DNA of 64,000 nt, taken from positions 1 to 64,000 of the IMG/VR virus record IMGVR_UViG_3300023110_001422; one strand, given 5' to 3'. Position numbers and translations under genes: made by a program. Source of the stretch: a virus. This document shows, one piece after another, positions 32,071 to 41,131 of this stretch (the first letter of the stretch is position 1; every line of letters begins with the position of its first letter). The notes beneath the pieces were generated by a model that saw only the letters and a program-made list of their open reading frames with translations, searched no databases and was not told the DNA's origin.

Positions 32071-33383
32071 AATGCCTCCAGTTCAGGAAACACATCAGTT
32101 AAATTTTGTTCCCTAGTATTGTCATTGATTTTTAAATACTCTTTCATTGCAGGAAGTTTATGACTCCAGTCCTCTGAATTCATATAATCTACAAGACCAA
32201 ACCAACGTTGTCTACCATATGGATTCATTGCAAATTCCATATCACGTTGAAAACTAGTAGCAAAAGTTTCTAGTTTGATTGTTATTTCTTTTTTAAGTTC
32301 TTTAGGTAATACTCTTACATTTAGATGACTTGGCAAGTATACCAAATGCAATCCTATAAGTCCTGCACCGTATGGTGCTTTGTTAATTTTTTTAAATTTT
32401 TGTGCTAACTTCCATTCAGCAAGATCTGTAACACGATAAATGTTTAATGCTTGAACTGCACACGCAATATTAACTGTAATATTATCTGATGTTTCATCTA
32501 GCAGTTTTAGATTCTTTTCTATAGTTTCAAACTTACTAGGGTATCTAATATAATCATTTTGTTCGCCTATTGCATCTAAACTAAAATTAAATTTTACTTC
32601 TTTAAACTGTTCCCATAATGCTATTAACTTTTCGCTTATTTCTGTACCATTTGAATTATAACGTAAAATACAGTTCTTTGCGTGACCTTCTGCAACCATA
32701 AACTCTAGTATAGCATAATGCTCCGGAATCATTAAAGGTTCGCCACCGGCAAAATACAATTCTTTAATATGCTGTGCTTGATTTTTCATCGTATCAAGGA
32801 AACTGCCTTTCTTATACCAAGTATAATCATATGAACTATCCCAGTCTTGATCTTTAAGTAACAAAGGATCTTTATACTGCGGATATTGTAGTTTCCAATC
32901 TTTAATCCAACTTGAACTGTCATGTGGTGAACACATTACACATTTTAAATTACACATATTACCTAAACGTAAATCAAAATAAGGAATGTTTACAGGCAAA
33001 CTTCCATCAAACTGTGTTTGTGATACAATACTATCAATGTCTAAACGTCTGTTCCATACTTCTGTTTCCCAATTACGTTTACTCTTGATACCCTTTGCTT
33101 CTTCTTCAAAACACTTACGACAACTTTCAGGTACTTTATTGTTTAACATCTGTAGTCTTGTTCTACGCATATGATCACTATTCCAAACTTCTTCAATAGT
33201 ATGATCACGAACATTCATAGCAATTCCATCTTTCTTTACAAGACCTGCTGTTTTATCATCATCTTCACCCGCACCACTAGCATTAGCAGTACAACACACA
33301 CGCACATCGCCGTTAGGACGAGTTGCTAAATGTATCCACGGTAACGGACAAAACTTATCTGAATTGTTCTTTGAATACGTCAT
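32061..33383 (-). CDS. Radical SAM protein with N-terminal twitch domain
   Basis: The start is taken as ATG 33383; a GTG nine bases upstream is the alternative. Twitch Cys are C12, C30-C31, C88 and C91 (FCPLPWIHLATRPNG...VCC...SCRKC). The radical SAM cluster is C144-NLK-C148-VM-C151, followed by ELYFAGGEPLM. At 440 residues it is one of the two longest of the set, with a Trp/Lys/Asp-rich insert at about 160-200. CPLPWIH plus VCC plus CRKC is the hallmark of the N-terminal twitch group seen in phages and bacteria. Its reaction is unknown. Confidence 0.88.
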   Translation of the reverse strand: MTYSKNNSDKFCPLPWIHLATRPNGDVRVCCTANASGAGEDDDKTAGLVKKDGIAMNVRDHTIEEVWNSDHMRRTRLQMLNNKVPESCRKCFEEEAKGIKSKRNWETEVWNRRLDIDSIVSQTQFDGSLPVNIPYFDLRLGNMCNLKCVMCSPHDSSSWIKDWKLQYPQYKDPLLLKDQDWDSSYDYTWYKKGSFLDTMKNQAQHIKELYFAGGEPLMIPEHYAILEFMVAEGHAKNCILRYNSNGTEISEKLIALWEQFKEVKFNFSLDAIGEQNDYIRYPSKFETIEKNLKLLDETSDNITVNIACAVQALNIYRVTDLAEWKLAQKFKKINKAPYGAGLIGLHLVYLPSHLNVRVLPKELKKEITIKLETFATSFQRDMEFAMNPYGRQRWFGLVDYMNSEDWSHKLPAMKEYLKINDNTREQNLTDVFPELEALWK

Positions 33384-34341
33384 ATGTTCCACATTGTTTT
33401 TTACATTCTTTTAAAGGATTAGTTTTCCAACCCTGTTCTATTTTATTAAAGAAGTTTGAAGAAAAGATTTCTTGCATAGTATTACTATGCAAATTAGGAT
33501 AATTTCCAAAATGATTCATAAAATCAATTCTACTTGTCGATGTTGGTTGTATGTAATCATGATCTAACCAACAACAAGGAAGTAAGTTTCCATTGGCACC
33601 TATGTAAATTGCACGTTCTTCTTTTACTTTACATTTAATTGTGCAAATTTCTTCTGATGCTTTTACTTCTTTAATTTTTTCTTTATGTTTTACACTCTTT
33701 TCTGTTGGGTAAAGTGTATCAACTTGTTTTCCTGTTTTATCTAATACAGGTAATACGTCATCTCTAAATCTACTTGTGTTTTTACTGTAAAACTCTTTGA
33801 AGCCAATAGTATCTGCTAATTCTTTACACGCTTCTTTTTGATGTGCATTATGACTAAAAATTAACATATCCCAAATAGCATATCCGCCAGCATTGATAAA
33901 TGATTTTGCATTTTCTATAATTTTATTCCAGTCTGTACCAATACGATATTTACTGTGTGTATCTTCTAATCCATCAATACCAAAACGAACACGCACATTT
34001 AAATTAGCAAGATCTTTAAACCATTCTGTATTCCTAGCACTACCGTTTGTATTCATGCTTAAACTAATCGATGGATTTGTTTCACGTAAATATTGAAATA
34101 TTTCAAGTGTGTCATTTGCAATAATAGGATCGCCGAAATTACCACACATATACAAACGATCTAGTTGACGTACAATGTTTCTTGGAATCCAATTTACAAA
34201 TGTTCCTAGATCAACTTCGTTTAGTTTAAGGAAAGGATTTAACGGACCGCCTTGTAAATTTCTAGCACACATAGGACAAGAGGCTTGGCACTTTGACGTT
34301 ACTTCTAAATGTATCGCTCTAATGTCTTCTATATTATACAC
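33355..34341 (-). CDS. Radical SAM protein with C-terminal SPASM-like Cys region
   Basis: C18-QAS-C22-PM-C25 lies near the N-terminus. The usual GGEP is replaced by CGNFGDP (67-72), a known variant in SPASM proteins. The C-terminal 100 residues contain ICTIKC, NLLPCCWLDHD and ECKKQCGTYD, enough Cys for one or two auxiliary clusters. At 328 residues it is the usual length. SPASM enzymes typically act on peptides or, in some branches, aminoglycoside or sugar substrates. It overlaps the downstream twitch gene by 29 bases and the upstream methyltransferase by eight. Confidence 0.86.
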   Translation of the reverse strand: MYNIEDIRAIHLEVTSKCQASCPMCARNLQGGPLNPFLKLNEVDLGTFVNWIPRNIVRQLDRLYMCGNFGDPIIANDTLEIFQYLRETNPSISLSMNTNGSARNTEWFKDLANLNVRVRFGIDGLEDTHSKYRIGTDWNKIIENAKSFINAGGYAIWDMLIFSHNAHQKEACKELADTIGFKEFYSKNTSRFRDDVLPVLDKTGKQVDTLYPTEKSVKHKEKIKEVKASEEICTIKCKVKEERAIYIGANGNLLPCCWLDHDYIQPTSTSRIDFMNHFGNYPNLHSNTMQEIFSSNFFNKIEQGWKTNPLKECKKQCGTYDVFKEQFR

Positions 34342-34936
34342 GTTTCTTACCTATAATCATAAATCTATTATACTTATCGAGCCTAAGTGTTGCACCAGTA
34401 AAAACTTTTATTTTAGATTTATCTGAAAAGTTCATTAAATCCTTTGAACAGTTAATATGCTCATCTAACTCATCATAGTCATTACTTTGTAAAACTATAG
34501 TAGCATTTTGTGGAACATTGCTTAACCATTGCTCGTACTGTTCTTGTGTAATATGTTCGCAACTTGTATTAATGACAATATCTGCTTCATACTTATAATC
34601 ACACATATCTGCTGTAACTGATTTAAAACGTCCTTCCATCTCTTGACGTTTGTTCATTGTACTAGCAATTTGTTCGCACTCTGAATCTATATCTACCGAA
34701 GTAATATGTTCAACATTAATATCGCTATTGAATATCATACTTGCTAACACACCGTTCCACCCTCCGTGTATTACAATTCTATTTTTGCTAGGCAATGCTG
34801 ATTGTTCTAGTTGTTCTATTAACCAACGTTTACTACGCAACTGTCCTTTCCAAAAACTTTCAAGTGTGCGATACTTGTCTTCGCTATTGCGTATAGCGTC
34901 CATCCAAAACATAATATCATCTAATTCAATTTTCAT
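34334..34936 (-). CDS. Class I SAM-dependent methyltransferase-like protein
   Basis: Motif I is VIHGGWNGVLASM (about residues 55-67), with the strand-2 acidic residue D82 (ITSVDID). Motif IV is ADIVINTSCEHI. The N-terminal helix pair (FWKGQLRSKRWLIEQLE) resembles phage methyltransferase-like proteins of this size. At 200 residues it is a minimal fold without a substrate domain. It could O- or N-methylate a glycan or side chain. It overlaps a small membrane protein gene by four bases. Confidence 0.75.
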   Translation of the reverse strand: MKIELDDIMFWMDAIRNSEDKYRTLESFWKGQLRSKRWLIEQLEQSALPSKNRIVIHGGWNGVLASMIFNSDINVEHITSVDIDSECEQIASTMNKRQEMEGRFKSVTADMCDYKYEADIVINTSCEHITQEQYEQWLSNVPQNATIVLQSNDYDELDEHINCSKDLMNFSDKSKIKVFTGATLRLDKYNRFMIIGKKRV

Positions 34937-35247
34937 AATTCATTTACCAGTTGATCAAATAATTCTTCGCCTAATATGTAATACAATGATACAACTACAA
35001 ATATAAACCATAATAACCAAAACACATAATAGCCTAACTTTGTCCAACCTAAACCTAATACCTTATATACTTTTTTCATAGGAAAATATTTTTCAAATAA
35101 TGTAGTAATATCCCATACAAATTTAAGCATGAATATCCACATAAATGCTCTAACGTATTTGTTCTTTATATCAGAAACTTTAAAATTTGCTTGTGCTTCT
35201 TTTACTTTTTTATCATGCGCCTTGAGGCGTTCCCATAACTTCTTCAT
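34933..35247 (-). CDS. Small membrane protein with two hydrophobic segments
   Basis: The N-terminal 30 residues are basic and helical (KKLWERLKAHDKKVKEAQAN). The first hydrophobic stretch is AFMWIFMLKFVWDI (about 34-47) and the second is YYVFWLLWFIFVVVSLYYIL (about 73-92). No family is recognised. It lies between a methyltransferase and a radical SAM gene with four-base overlaps (ATGA), so it is co-expressed with them. A membrane-anchoring or glycan-export role is possible, or a later-acting lysis-region protein; neither is shown. Confidence 0.65.
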   Translation of the reverse strand: MKKLWERLKAHDKKVKEAQANFKVSDIKNKYVRAFMWIFMLKFVWDITTLFEKYFPMKKVYKVLGLGWTKLGYYVFWLLWFIFVVVSLYYILGEELFDQLVNEL

Positions 35248-36224
35248 AGTTTTACCTTTGGTATTTTGTTATCTGCACTACTAACACAAGTATCAGTAAC
35301 GCATTTAGATGGTGTCTTAAACAGCGTAAAACCGTGTGTAAGTGTACCTAATGGTTCGTCACTACAACTATATGCCCTCTTAACTTCATTACCACGTATA
35401 ATACAACTTTGATATCCTGCATTACAGTTCCACCCTTTAAACTTATTAAATCCAAAAGCATTAAACCGTTCTGCTTGATCTATTTCGTATTTTATTCCAT
35501 CATTTGTTTCGAGGCGAACTTGTGCGACTTCTTCTCCGTCGATTTCTTGCGGGAATCCTGTTTGTAATTTTTCCAGTTGATCATCTGTATAACCAGAGAC
35601 CACAAATGACGCAGTAGGATCTGATTGCGGCTTGAGTGTGACATGAATTCCCCTTTCATTTAATCTTGCACATCTATCGTAATATTCGTTAAAGTGTTCT
35701 GGAACCATAACTTGATTAACTGTTACAAGTGTATTATTTTCCATAAGCATTAAACACTTATCACCAAATTCTTTTTCGTCAGCAAACTCTGCATGATAAC
35801 TTGCTGTTAAACTTCTTCTATCCATAACAAAGGTTTTATCTAACCAACGCATCCACCATGACTTGTTAGGAGATAGATTAGTTGTCATGTGAATACTTAA
35901 ATATGGACTTTTAAAATCTTCATAGTATTGAATTAGTTCAAGTAGGTGTTTGTATGCTGTTGGTTCACCACCACTAAAACTAAAATGAAATTTGCTAAAT
36001 CCGTTATCATTTGCTTGGCGTTTAATTTCATCTATTGTATGTTTATATGTCTGCAAACTAAAGTGATCTGGTTTGTCTGTATTAGCATAAGGCCAGCAGT
36101 AACTACATTTGTAATTACAAAATCTTCCTAGTATCCAACTAACAGAAAACACGCCTTCGTCAAGCATTGTTTTTTGACCAAAGCGTGTAATCTTGTCAAA
36201 TGGAATTTTTTGAAAATTGCTCAT
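35244..36224 (-). CDS. Radical SAM protein
   Basis: C36-NYK-C40-SY-C43 lies in FSVSWILGRFCNYKCSYCWP; SGGEPTAY (85-88) is the SAM site. There are several C-terminal Cys (GWNCNAGYQSCIIRG, AYSCSDEP, KCVTDTCVSS), so an auxiliary cluster is likely. The N-terminal half resembles the protein at 28630. At 326 residues it is a normal length. It overlaps the glycosyltransferase-like gene by 29 bases and the membrane protein gene by four. Confidence 0.86.
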   Translation of the reverse strand: MSNFQKIPFDKITRFGQKTMLDEGVFSVSWILGRFCNYKCSYCWPYANTDKPDHFSLQTYKHTIDEIKRQANDNGFSKFHFSFSGGEPTAYKHLLELIQYYEDFKSPYLSIHMTTNLSPNKSWWMRWLDKTFVMDRRSLTASYHAEFADEKEFGDKCLMLMENNTLVTVNQVMVPEHFNEYYDRCARLNERGIHVTLKPQSDPTASFVVSGYTDDQLEKLQTGFPQEIDGEEVAQVRLETNDGIKYEIDQAERFNAFGFNKFKGWNCNAGYQSCIIRGNEVKRAYSCSDEPLGTLTHGFTLFKTPSKCVTDTCVSSADNKIPKVKL

Positions 36225-36879
36225 GCAACCAATCCCAATCGTTTATAAGTTTTAAAGACTCAGGCTCATTACGGTGAGCAAGACCAAAGTCACTACCACG
36301 GCGAGCACCATCGATACAATAGTTTCCGAATGGTCTGTCCATGCCTTTTTGACACCAGTCAGTAAGTCTAAATAAAGTTTCTTCATCTTCTTCTCTATCA
36401 ATGATTTTACTAGACAATTTTACACATTCTCTAAATGCACTTTTCCAAGTATTAAAAGGATCTGTATTAAAAGCAGTAATATTGCTAACTTGATCCATTG
36501 CTTTAAAGTTATCACTAATACTTGTTGTCATATCAACTGTCTCAGTATTCATTTTTAGTGTTAATGACCGAGGTAATAACTTTACTCCGCCATACCCATA
36601 AACTAAATCATTTACAGGATTTTCACAACGCCATACGTGAACTGTATCTACATTGTACTCGTCAACTTCGTAACTAAAATCAAAGTCATCTTTAATAATA
36701 GCATCACCGTCTACCACCCAAAACATTTTTGTAAAACATTTTTTTGCCGCGGCAATATGTGCATTATGAATTCCTTTTACACCATGAACACGTTTAGCCA
36801 TAGGAAACTTTTCTTTTAACTTTGCATATACTTCATCTGCATTGGGTTCTTGCCAACTTATAAAAACTATATCATACAT
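36196..36879 (-). CDS. Glycosyltransferase-like protein with DxD motif
   Basis: The start is taken as ATG 36879; an in-frame TTG nine bases upstream is a weaker option. FWVVDGDAIIKDDF (D57-G-D59) is the metal/nucleotide-sugar DxD of GT-A folds. MAKRVHGVKGIHNAHIAAAKK precedes it. The protein is clearly related to that at 43655, which shares RVHGVxGxxxAHxA, VDGD, WxxxFREGVK-type segments and length. No substrate can be read. It overlaps the SGNH gene upstream and the radical SAM gene downstream. Confidence 0.72.
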   Translation of the reverse strand: MYDIVFISWQEPNADEVYAKLKEKFPMAKRVHGVKGIHNAHIAAAKKCFTKMFWVVDGDAIIKDDFDFSYEVDEYNVDTVHVWRCENPVNDLVYGYGGVKLLPRSLTLKMNTETVDMTTSISDNFKAMDQVSNITAFNTDPFNTWKSAFRECVKLSSKIIDREEDEETLFRLTDWCQKGMDRPFGNYCIDGARRGSDFGLAHRNEPESLKLINDWDWLHEQFSKNSI

Positions 36880-37780
36880 ATTTTGCAATATCCTCTGCTA
36901 GTTGTTTTTGTATATGTCTATCAACATGACAGTTATCTGGAAACTTATCACTTTTATTCATTAGGTCAATAACAACTTCGTAATCTTCAACAATGCTTCT
37001 AAATTCTGTTTCTATACCTTCTGGAATATCCGGAATGTTTAGTTCAGGTCGTTGTCTAGCAAACATACGTAATGCATCTGCCGCATTTTCTGTTAGGTCG
37101 GGTCTACGTCTACGTACATTTTCTGCTGTACCCCAAGAACTAATTAACGGAACCGGACGTTCTATAATACTATCCATCCATCCGCGATGAACGTGTTTAA
37201 TAAAAGTGTATTGTGAAATATCTTCTGGTAATTTTCCCCAGCCTTCAATTACTAACCATGGAATATTAGTTTCTTCATAAATTTTTTGTGCGCCGTCTAG
37301 TGCAATTTTAAGCAGGCCGTCATTTATTTCTTTAATTGACTTTGCTTCTGCTACTAGCGGATCACTTTGTTTATGATACTTCTCTAAATCATACAAGCCT
37401 GCTTCATCTGGCCATAAACTTCTTTTTAAATCTCTACAAGGCTCTGTTAGCATCCATATAATTAAATCAGGATTATAAAAAACAGGACTTGTAAAGCAAG
37501 GTGCTAATCCTAGTGCTTCTTCAACTTTAAAAATACTTTCGAAATTTCCTGCTCCGCCAAAAGCATAGTTAACTGTACAATGACCCATTTGATCTAAATG
37601 ATAACCAAAGCCTGGCCAAACAACTTGAAAAGGTTTAGGAAAATCACCGCTTAAATATTTTTCTTTATTCCAAGGACGAAACACTTCTGGATCGTTGTTG
37701 TTAGCACACCCCGGCCCAGGAATAATTGTTCCCCACTCACCTAGTGCATTGCTATCACCAACTATTAAAATTTTTTTCAT
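36872..37780 (-). CDS. SGNH/GDSL-type hydrolase
   Basis: Block I is ILIVGDSNALGEW with Ser10. The FGGAGN segment at about residues 94-99 is block II. The C-terminal DNCHVDRHIQ supplies the Asp-x-x-His pair. At 302 residues it is complete, without a signal peptide. The fold covers acetyl/acyl esterases and sugar deacetylases, which fits a glycan-modifying setting. It overlaps the sugar-dehydrogenase gene by four bases (ATGA) and the glycosyltransferase-like gene by eight. Confidence 0.8.
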   Translation of the reverse strand: MKKILIVGDSNALGEWGTIIPGPGCANNNDPEVFRPWNKEKYLSGDFPKPFQVVWPGFGYHLDQMGHCTVNYAFGGAGNFESIFKVEEALGLAPCFTSPVFYNPDLIIWMLTEPCRDLKRSLWPDEAGLYDLEKYHKQSDPLVAEAKSIKEINDGLLKIALDGAQKIYEETNIPWLVIEGWGKLPEDISQYTFIKHVHRGWMDSIIERPVPLISSWGTAENVRRRRPDLTENAADALRMFARQRPELNIPDIPEGIETEFRSIVEDYEVVIDLMNKSDKFPDNCHVDRHIQKQLAEDIAKYV

Positions 37781-38949
37781 CTTGTATTACCATAATGATA
37801 CACTTTAAGCGTATCAGACTTAAATTCTCTCCACGGGTCAACAACAATACTATCGTCGTTGAGGAAACAATAAAGTTTAGGATGTGCTAGTAAAACAACT
37901 GCACTAAAAGGACCTTTTTGCGGACTTGCTAAAGGATCGACTTCAATACAGTGATATCCTAATTCTTTACAGTAGTGTCCTACAAGCAAACTATAACTTC
38001 CGTCTTTGTATGGAACATCAGGCTTATACGCAATTCCATTTAACAAAATTGGCAAGTCATTTGCAGAAGCAAGTTTTACCAAATACTTTGCCATATTTTT
38101 TGCTTGTACTTCACGTGCATTCATTATAGCATCAAATAGGTCATATTGCAAGTCTAATTGTTGTGCCATAAAACGTAGAGCAATGTTATCTCTTGGGTGA
38201 CAAGCACCGCCATCGCCCATACCTGCTTTCATATATTTTGGACCCATTATACGTTGTGTACTTTTTGATAATGCTTCAGTAACTACATCAACATCAATAT
38301 TACCTTGACGTTCTGCAACATCTTGAATCATATTAACGAATCCAATTTTAGTACTAATAAATGTGTTGTAAAAAACTTTAATACATTCACATTCGTCCCA
38401 AGTACCAACTTCGTATCTTGGTTTGTTTTCCATTATTGTTTTATAAAAATCAATAAGTTCTTTTGCATCGCCTGTCTTAGATCCGTCTTCGGTTCCAATC
38501 ATAACCATTTCAGGATTTACCATATCCCAAGCAACTGTACCCATTGCAATTAAGTATGGATTATAAACAAATCTTGGATTAGTAATATGCTGTACAAATT
38601 CTCTACGTACTGTACCAGGAAGAACTGTGCTAATAAGCACAAGTAATTGACTGTTATTCATATGTCTGTTTGCTTCGCGTACTACATCAATTACAATATC
38701 ATACGAAAAATCTTTTGGTTCTAAATGTGCTGTCGGTTGCTTACCGTCATAGTCTGGATGATGGGGTGTAGGTACTGCAATAAAAACAATATCTCTATCA
38801 TGTACTGCTTCTTTAATAGTTTCTTTTACTGAAACTAAATCGCTCTTAACATCAACTATGTCGTAACCGCTGACATTGTGTCCTTTTTCTGCAATAACTT
38901 CTGCACAAGGTAAACCTAATTTACCCAAACCAATAAATCCAATATTCAC
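37777..38949 (-). CDS. Nucleotide-sugar (UDP-glucose/GDP-mannose type) dehydrogenase
   Basis: The enzyme oxidises the C6 of a nucleotide sugar to a uronic acid with NAD. MNIGFIGLGKLGLPCAE holds the NAD-binding GxGxxG. K191 and N195 (ECIKVFYNTF) are the conserved pair. GMGDGGACHPRD carries the catalytic Cys250, in a variant of the usual GFGGSCFPKD. The C-terminal domain PILLNGIAYKPDVPYKDGSYS follows. At 390 residues it is near full length. It is the first gene of the 28-39 kb (-) block, with a late octamer 40 bases upstream. It probably supplies an activated uronic acid to the glycosyltransferases. Confidence 0.9.
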   Translation of the reverse strand: MNIGFIGLGKLGLPCAEVIAEKGHNVSGYDIVDVKSDLVSVKETIKEAVHDRDIVFIAVPTPHHPDYDGKQPTAHLEPKDFSYDIVIDVVREANRHMNNSQLLVLISTVLPGTVRREFVQHITNPRFVYNPYLIAMGTVAWDMVNPEMVMIGTEDGSKTGDAKELIDFYKTIMENKPRYEVGTWDECECIKVFYNTFISTKIGFVNMIQDVAERQGNIDVDVVTEALSKSTQRIMGPKYMKAGMGDGGACHPRDNIALRFMAQQLDLQYDLFDAIMNAREVQAKNMAKYLVKLASANDLPILLNGIAYKPDVPYKDGSYSLLVGHYCKELGYHCIEVDPLASPQKGPFSAVVLLAHPKLYCFLNDDSIVVDPWREFKSDTLKVYHYGNTR

Positions 38950-38975
38950 ACTATTCTCCGTTAATTAAGTACGCA

Positions 38976-38983
38976 TATAAATA
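38976..38983 (+). promoter_or_regulatory. T4-type late promoter octamer, exact TATAAATA
   Basis: It is a perfect match to the T4 late consensus in the 60-base divergent gap, 27 bases before ATG 39010. It supports late expression of the (+) gene pair. A minus-strand octamer lies six bases away. Confidence 0.7.
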
Positions 38984-38988
38984 CATAG

Positions 38989-38996
38989 TATTTATT
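38989..38996 (-). promoter_or_regulatory. T4-like late promoter octamer AATAAATA (minus strand)
   Basis: Seven of eight positions match. It lies 40 bases before the nucleotide-sugar dehydrogenase ATG. With the plus-strand octamer it forms a back-to-back late promoter pair serving the blocks on both sides. Confidence 0.55.
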
Positions 38997-39009
38997 GGAA
39001 CCCAGAAAC

Positions 39010-40278
39010 ATGAATCGCATCATTGGCTTTTTTCAACATAACGATTTTTTATCGTGTCCGCAAAACACTCTAACCTATGAGTTTTTAAAAGAAGAATTTA
39101 ACAAAAGTGGTATTGTACACAAGGACATTACCATTTATCAAGGATTGATTAAATATCCTAGATGGCCAAAAACTGCACCAATTTTTAGACAAATGCGTTT
39201 ATCTCATCTACGTCAACTGAAAAAGGATAAGAAAACATTTTTTATCTTTGATGCAAGTACCGAGGGCTTTAGCACAATTTACGATCAACCATTTTTTGAT
39301 GTACTGTATTTTAATTGTAAAGAACACGGTGTTGATCCCGAAAGAGTAATTTATATTTCTAGTAATATGCTAGATCATGATAATTTAAAAAGATACAATC
39401 AAGAACACGGAATTACTAGAAGCATTAAACTAATGTGCTTTAACAATTTTGAATCTATGTTGTTTGGTGTGCAAGGTGCAAATCTTATTGTGGACCAACA
39501 CGGTGATATTAATGAACAAGCAAACAAAAGATTAAAAGCAAGTAAAAAAGGAACCAAGTCAAAATTTAAGAATAAACTATTCTTAAGTTTAAGTAGAGTT
39601 AATAGACCACATAGAACATTGTCTGCTTGGGAGATATTTCACGGTGACTACTTGTTTGACGGCCTTATAAGTCACGGAAACTTTAATTCTAAATATTTTA
39701 GTTGGGATGGTTATGTTAGTCAAATTCCAGGCGACCACGGTATTGAACCTAAACACTTAAGACGCTGGAATAAAACTGTATTACCTTTAGTTGCAGACAC
39801 AGAAGATTTTATTACAAACCATGCTATGTTCCTTAATACACACTTACACGATCAAACGTTATTTCAAATAGTTAACGAAACGTTTGCTGAAAACTGGCAA
39901 GGTACTAGTCAGTTTTGGAGTGAAAAAACATTTAGATCAATGTTTCATATGCAACCATTTATTATTTGGGGGCAACAAGGTGCAAACAAAAAGTTGCAAG
40001 AGTACGGCTATCAACTTTTTGACTGCTTTGATTATAGTTTTGATGACGAACCAGACGATTATAAACGCTGGAAAAAGATTTATGCAGAACTAGAAAGAGT
40101 AGTCCTTCAATTAAGAAATATGACTTGGGAAGAACAAGTCAAATGGAAATATGCAGAAAGTGATAAACTGTTAAATAATTTTAAAACAATGTTAGCAGGT
40201 AAACATACAAGAGCACAATTTTTTGATTTGTGTAAATACATGAGAGATACAGCAGATGGCAAAACAATTAATTCATAA
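39010..40278 (+). CDS. Putative glycosyltransferase-like protein, 422 aa
   Basis: I chose the ATG at 39010 over an in-frame TTG at 38995, which would sit at the expected transcript start. It begins MNRIIGFFQHNDFLSCPQNT. The C-terminal part FLSLSRVNRPHRTLSAWEIF, later WSEKTFRSMFHMQPFIIWG and GYQLFDCFDYSFD, resembles the donor-binding region of fucosyltransferase-like or other GT-B enzymes (S/T-E-K followed by a hydrophobic P-x-x-x-G). No DxD is required for that fold. The call is moderate. It overlaps the SGNH gene by 23 bases. Confidence 0.55.
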   Translation: MNRIIGFFQHNDFLSCPQNTLTYEFLKEEFNKSGIVHKDITIYQGLIKYPRWPKTAPIFRQMRLSHLRQLKKDKKTFFIFDASTEGFSTIYDQPFFDVLYFNCKEHGVDPERVIYISSNMLDHDNLKRYNQEHGITRSIKLMCFNNFESMLFGVQGANLIVDQHGDINEQANKRLKASKKGTKSKFKNKLFLSLSRVNRPHRTLSAWEIFHGDYLFDGLISHGNFNSKYFSWDGYVSQIPGDHGIEPKHLRRWNKTVLPLVADTEDFITNHAMFLNTHLHDQTLFQIVNETFAENWQGTSQFWSEKTFRSMFHMQPFIIWGQQGANKKLQEYGYQLFDCFDYSFDDEPDDYKRWKKIYAELERVVLQLRNMTWEEQVKWKYAESDKLLNNFKTMLAGKHTRAQFFDLCKYMRDTADGKTINS

Positions 40279-41131
40279 TAAACCAAAAAGAATCTTTACA
40301 TTTGGTTGTAGTTTTACTTCATATATTTGGGGTACTTGGGCAAATGTTATCGGAGCAGAATTTCCTGAGGCTGAGTTTAGAAACTTTGGTCGTTCGGGTG
40401 CAGGTAATCATTATATTTTTAATTCGCTAATGCAGGCAGATGCTGTATATAATTTTACACACGAAGACCTAGTTATTGTACAATGGACTAATGTTTGTAG
40501 AGAGGATAGATATCTTCCTCAACGTGACGGTTGGCTTGTGCCGGGTAACATTTACACACAAGGCGAGTATGACGAAAAGTGGGTGCAAACTTGGTTTAGT
40601 GAGTATGGTGCTTACGTTAGAGATTTTGCATTCATCTATGCGGCAAACGAACATCTAAAACATAAAACACAATTTCATTTCTTGCAAATGATGAAAATTG
40701 TTGACTACACCGATCAATGGAACTTAAACAGACGCACACAACATCATGATAAAATTAAAAAACTAGCAGACATCTACAGACCAGTTCTTGAAACTATACA
40801 GCCTAGTTTTTACGAAGTTCTTTGGAACAACGATATTCAAAAGAAATTTAAACAAGATAGAAAAACTGTAAACAAAGATTTTCAAGACGGTCATCCTCAT
40901 ATAGTTGAATATTACAATTATCTCAAAGCAGTTTTTAAACATAACTGGCGTGACGAAACCGATGCCGCAGTAGCCGAAAGTTTTAAAAAGTGGGTTACAA
41001 TGATGAACGGTGCAAGTAAAGGTGTTCCAAAGTTTCATATTTACAGTTCAGGACAAAGATTTGTTGATAGTTGTAACTATGAACTTAGATTGCGTCAATC
41101 AGATCAATTAGAACCAATCTTGCATTTATAA
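40256..41131 (+). CDS. SGNH/GDSL-like hydrolase
   Basis: FTFGCSFTSYIWGTW carries the Ser19 nucleophile region. FGRSGAGNHYIF is block II with the Gly-Asn oxyanion residues. VIVQWTNVCR occupies the block III position, and DGHPHIVEYYNYL supplies the C-terminal Asp-x-His. At 291 residues it is full-length without a signal peptide. It is the strongest SGNH match of the four in the window together with the one at 36872. It pairs with the glycosyltransferase-like gene in a two-gene (+) island and converges on a radical SAM gene with a six-base overlap. Confidence 0.78.
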   Translation: MAKQLIHNKPKRIFTFGCSFTSYIWGTWANVIGAEFPEAEFRNFGRSGAGNHYIFNSLMQADAVYNFTHEDLVIVQWTNVCREDRYLPQRDGWLVPGNIYTQGEYDEKWVQTWFSEYGAYVRDFAFIYAANEHLKHKTQFHFLQMMKIVDYTDQWNLNRRTQHHDKIKKLADIYRPVLETIQPSFYEVLWNNDIQKKFKQDRKTVNKDFQDGHPHIVEYYNYLKAVFKHNWRDETDAAVAESFKKWVTMMNGASKGVPKFHIYSSGQRFVDSCNYELRLRQSDQLEPILHL

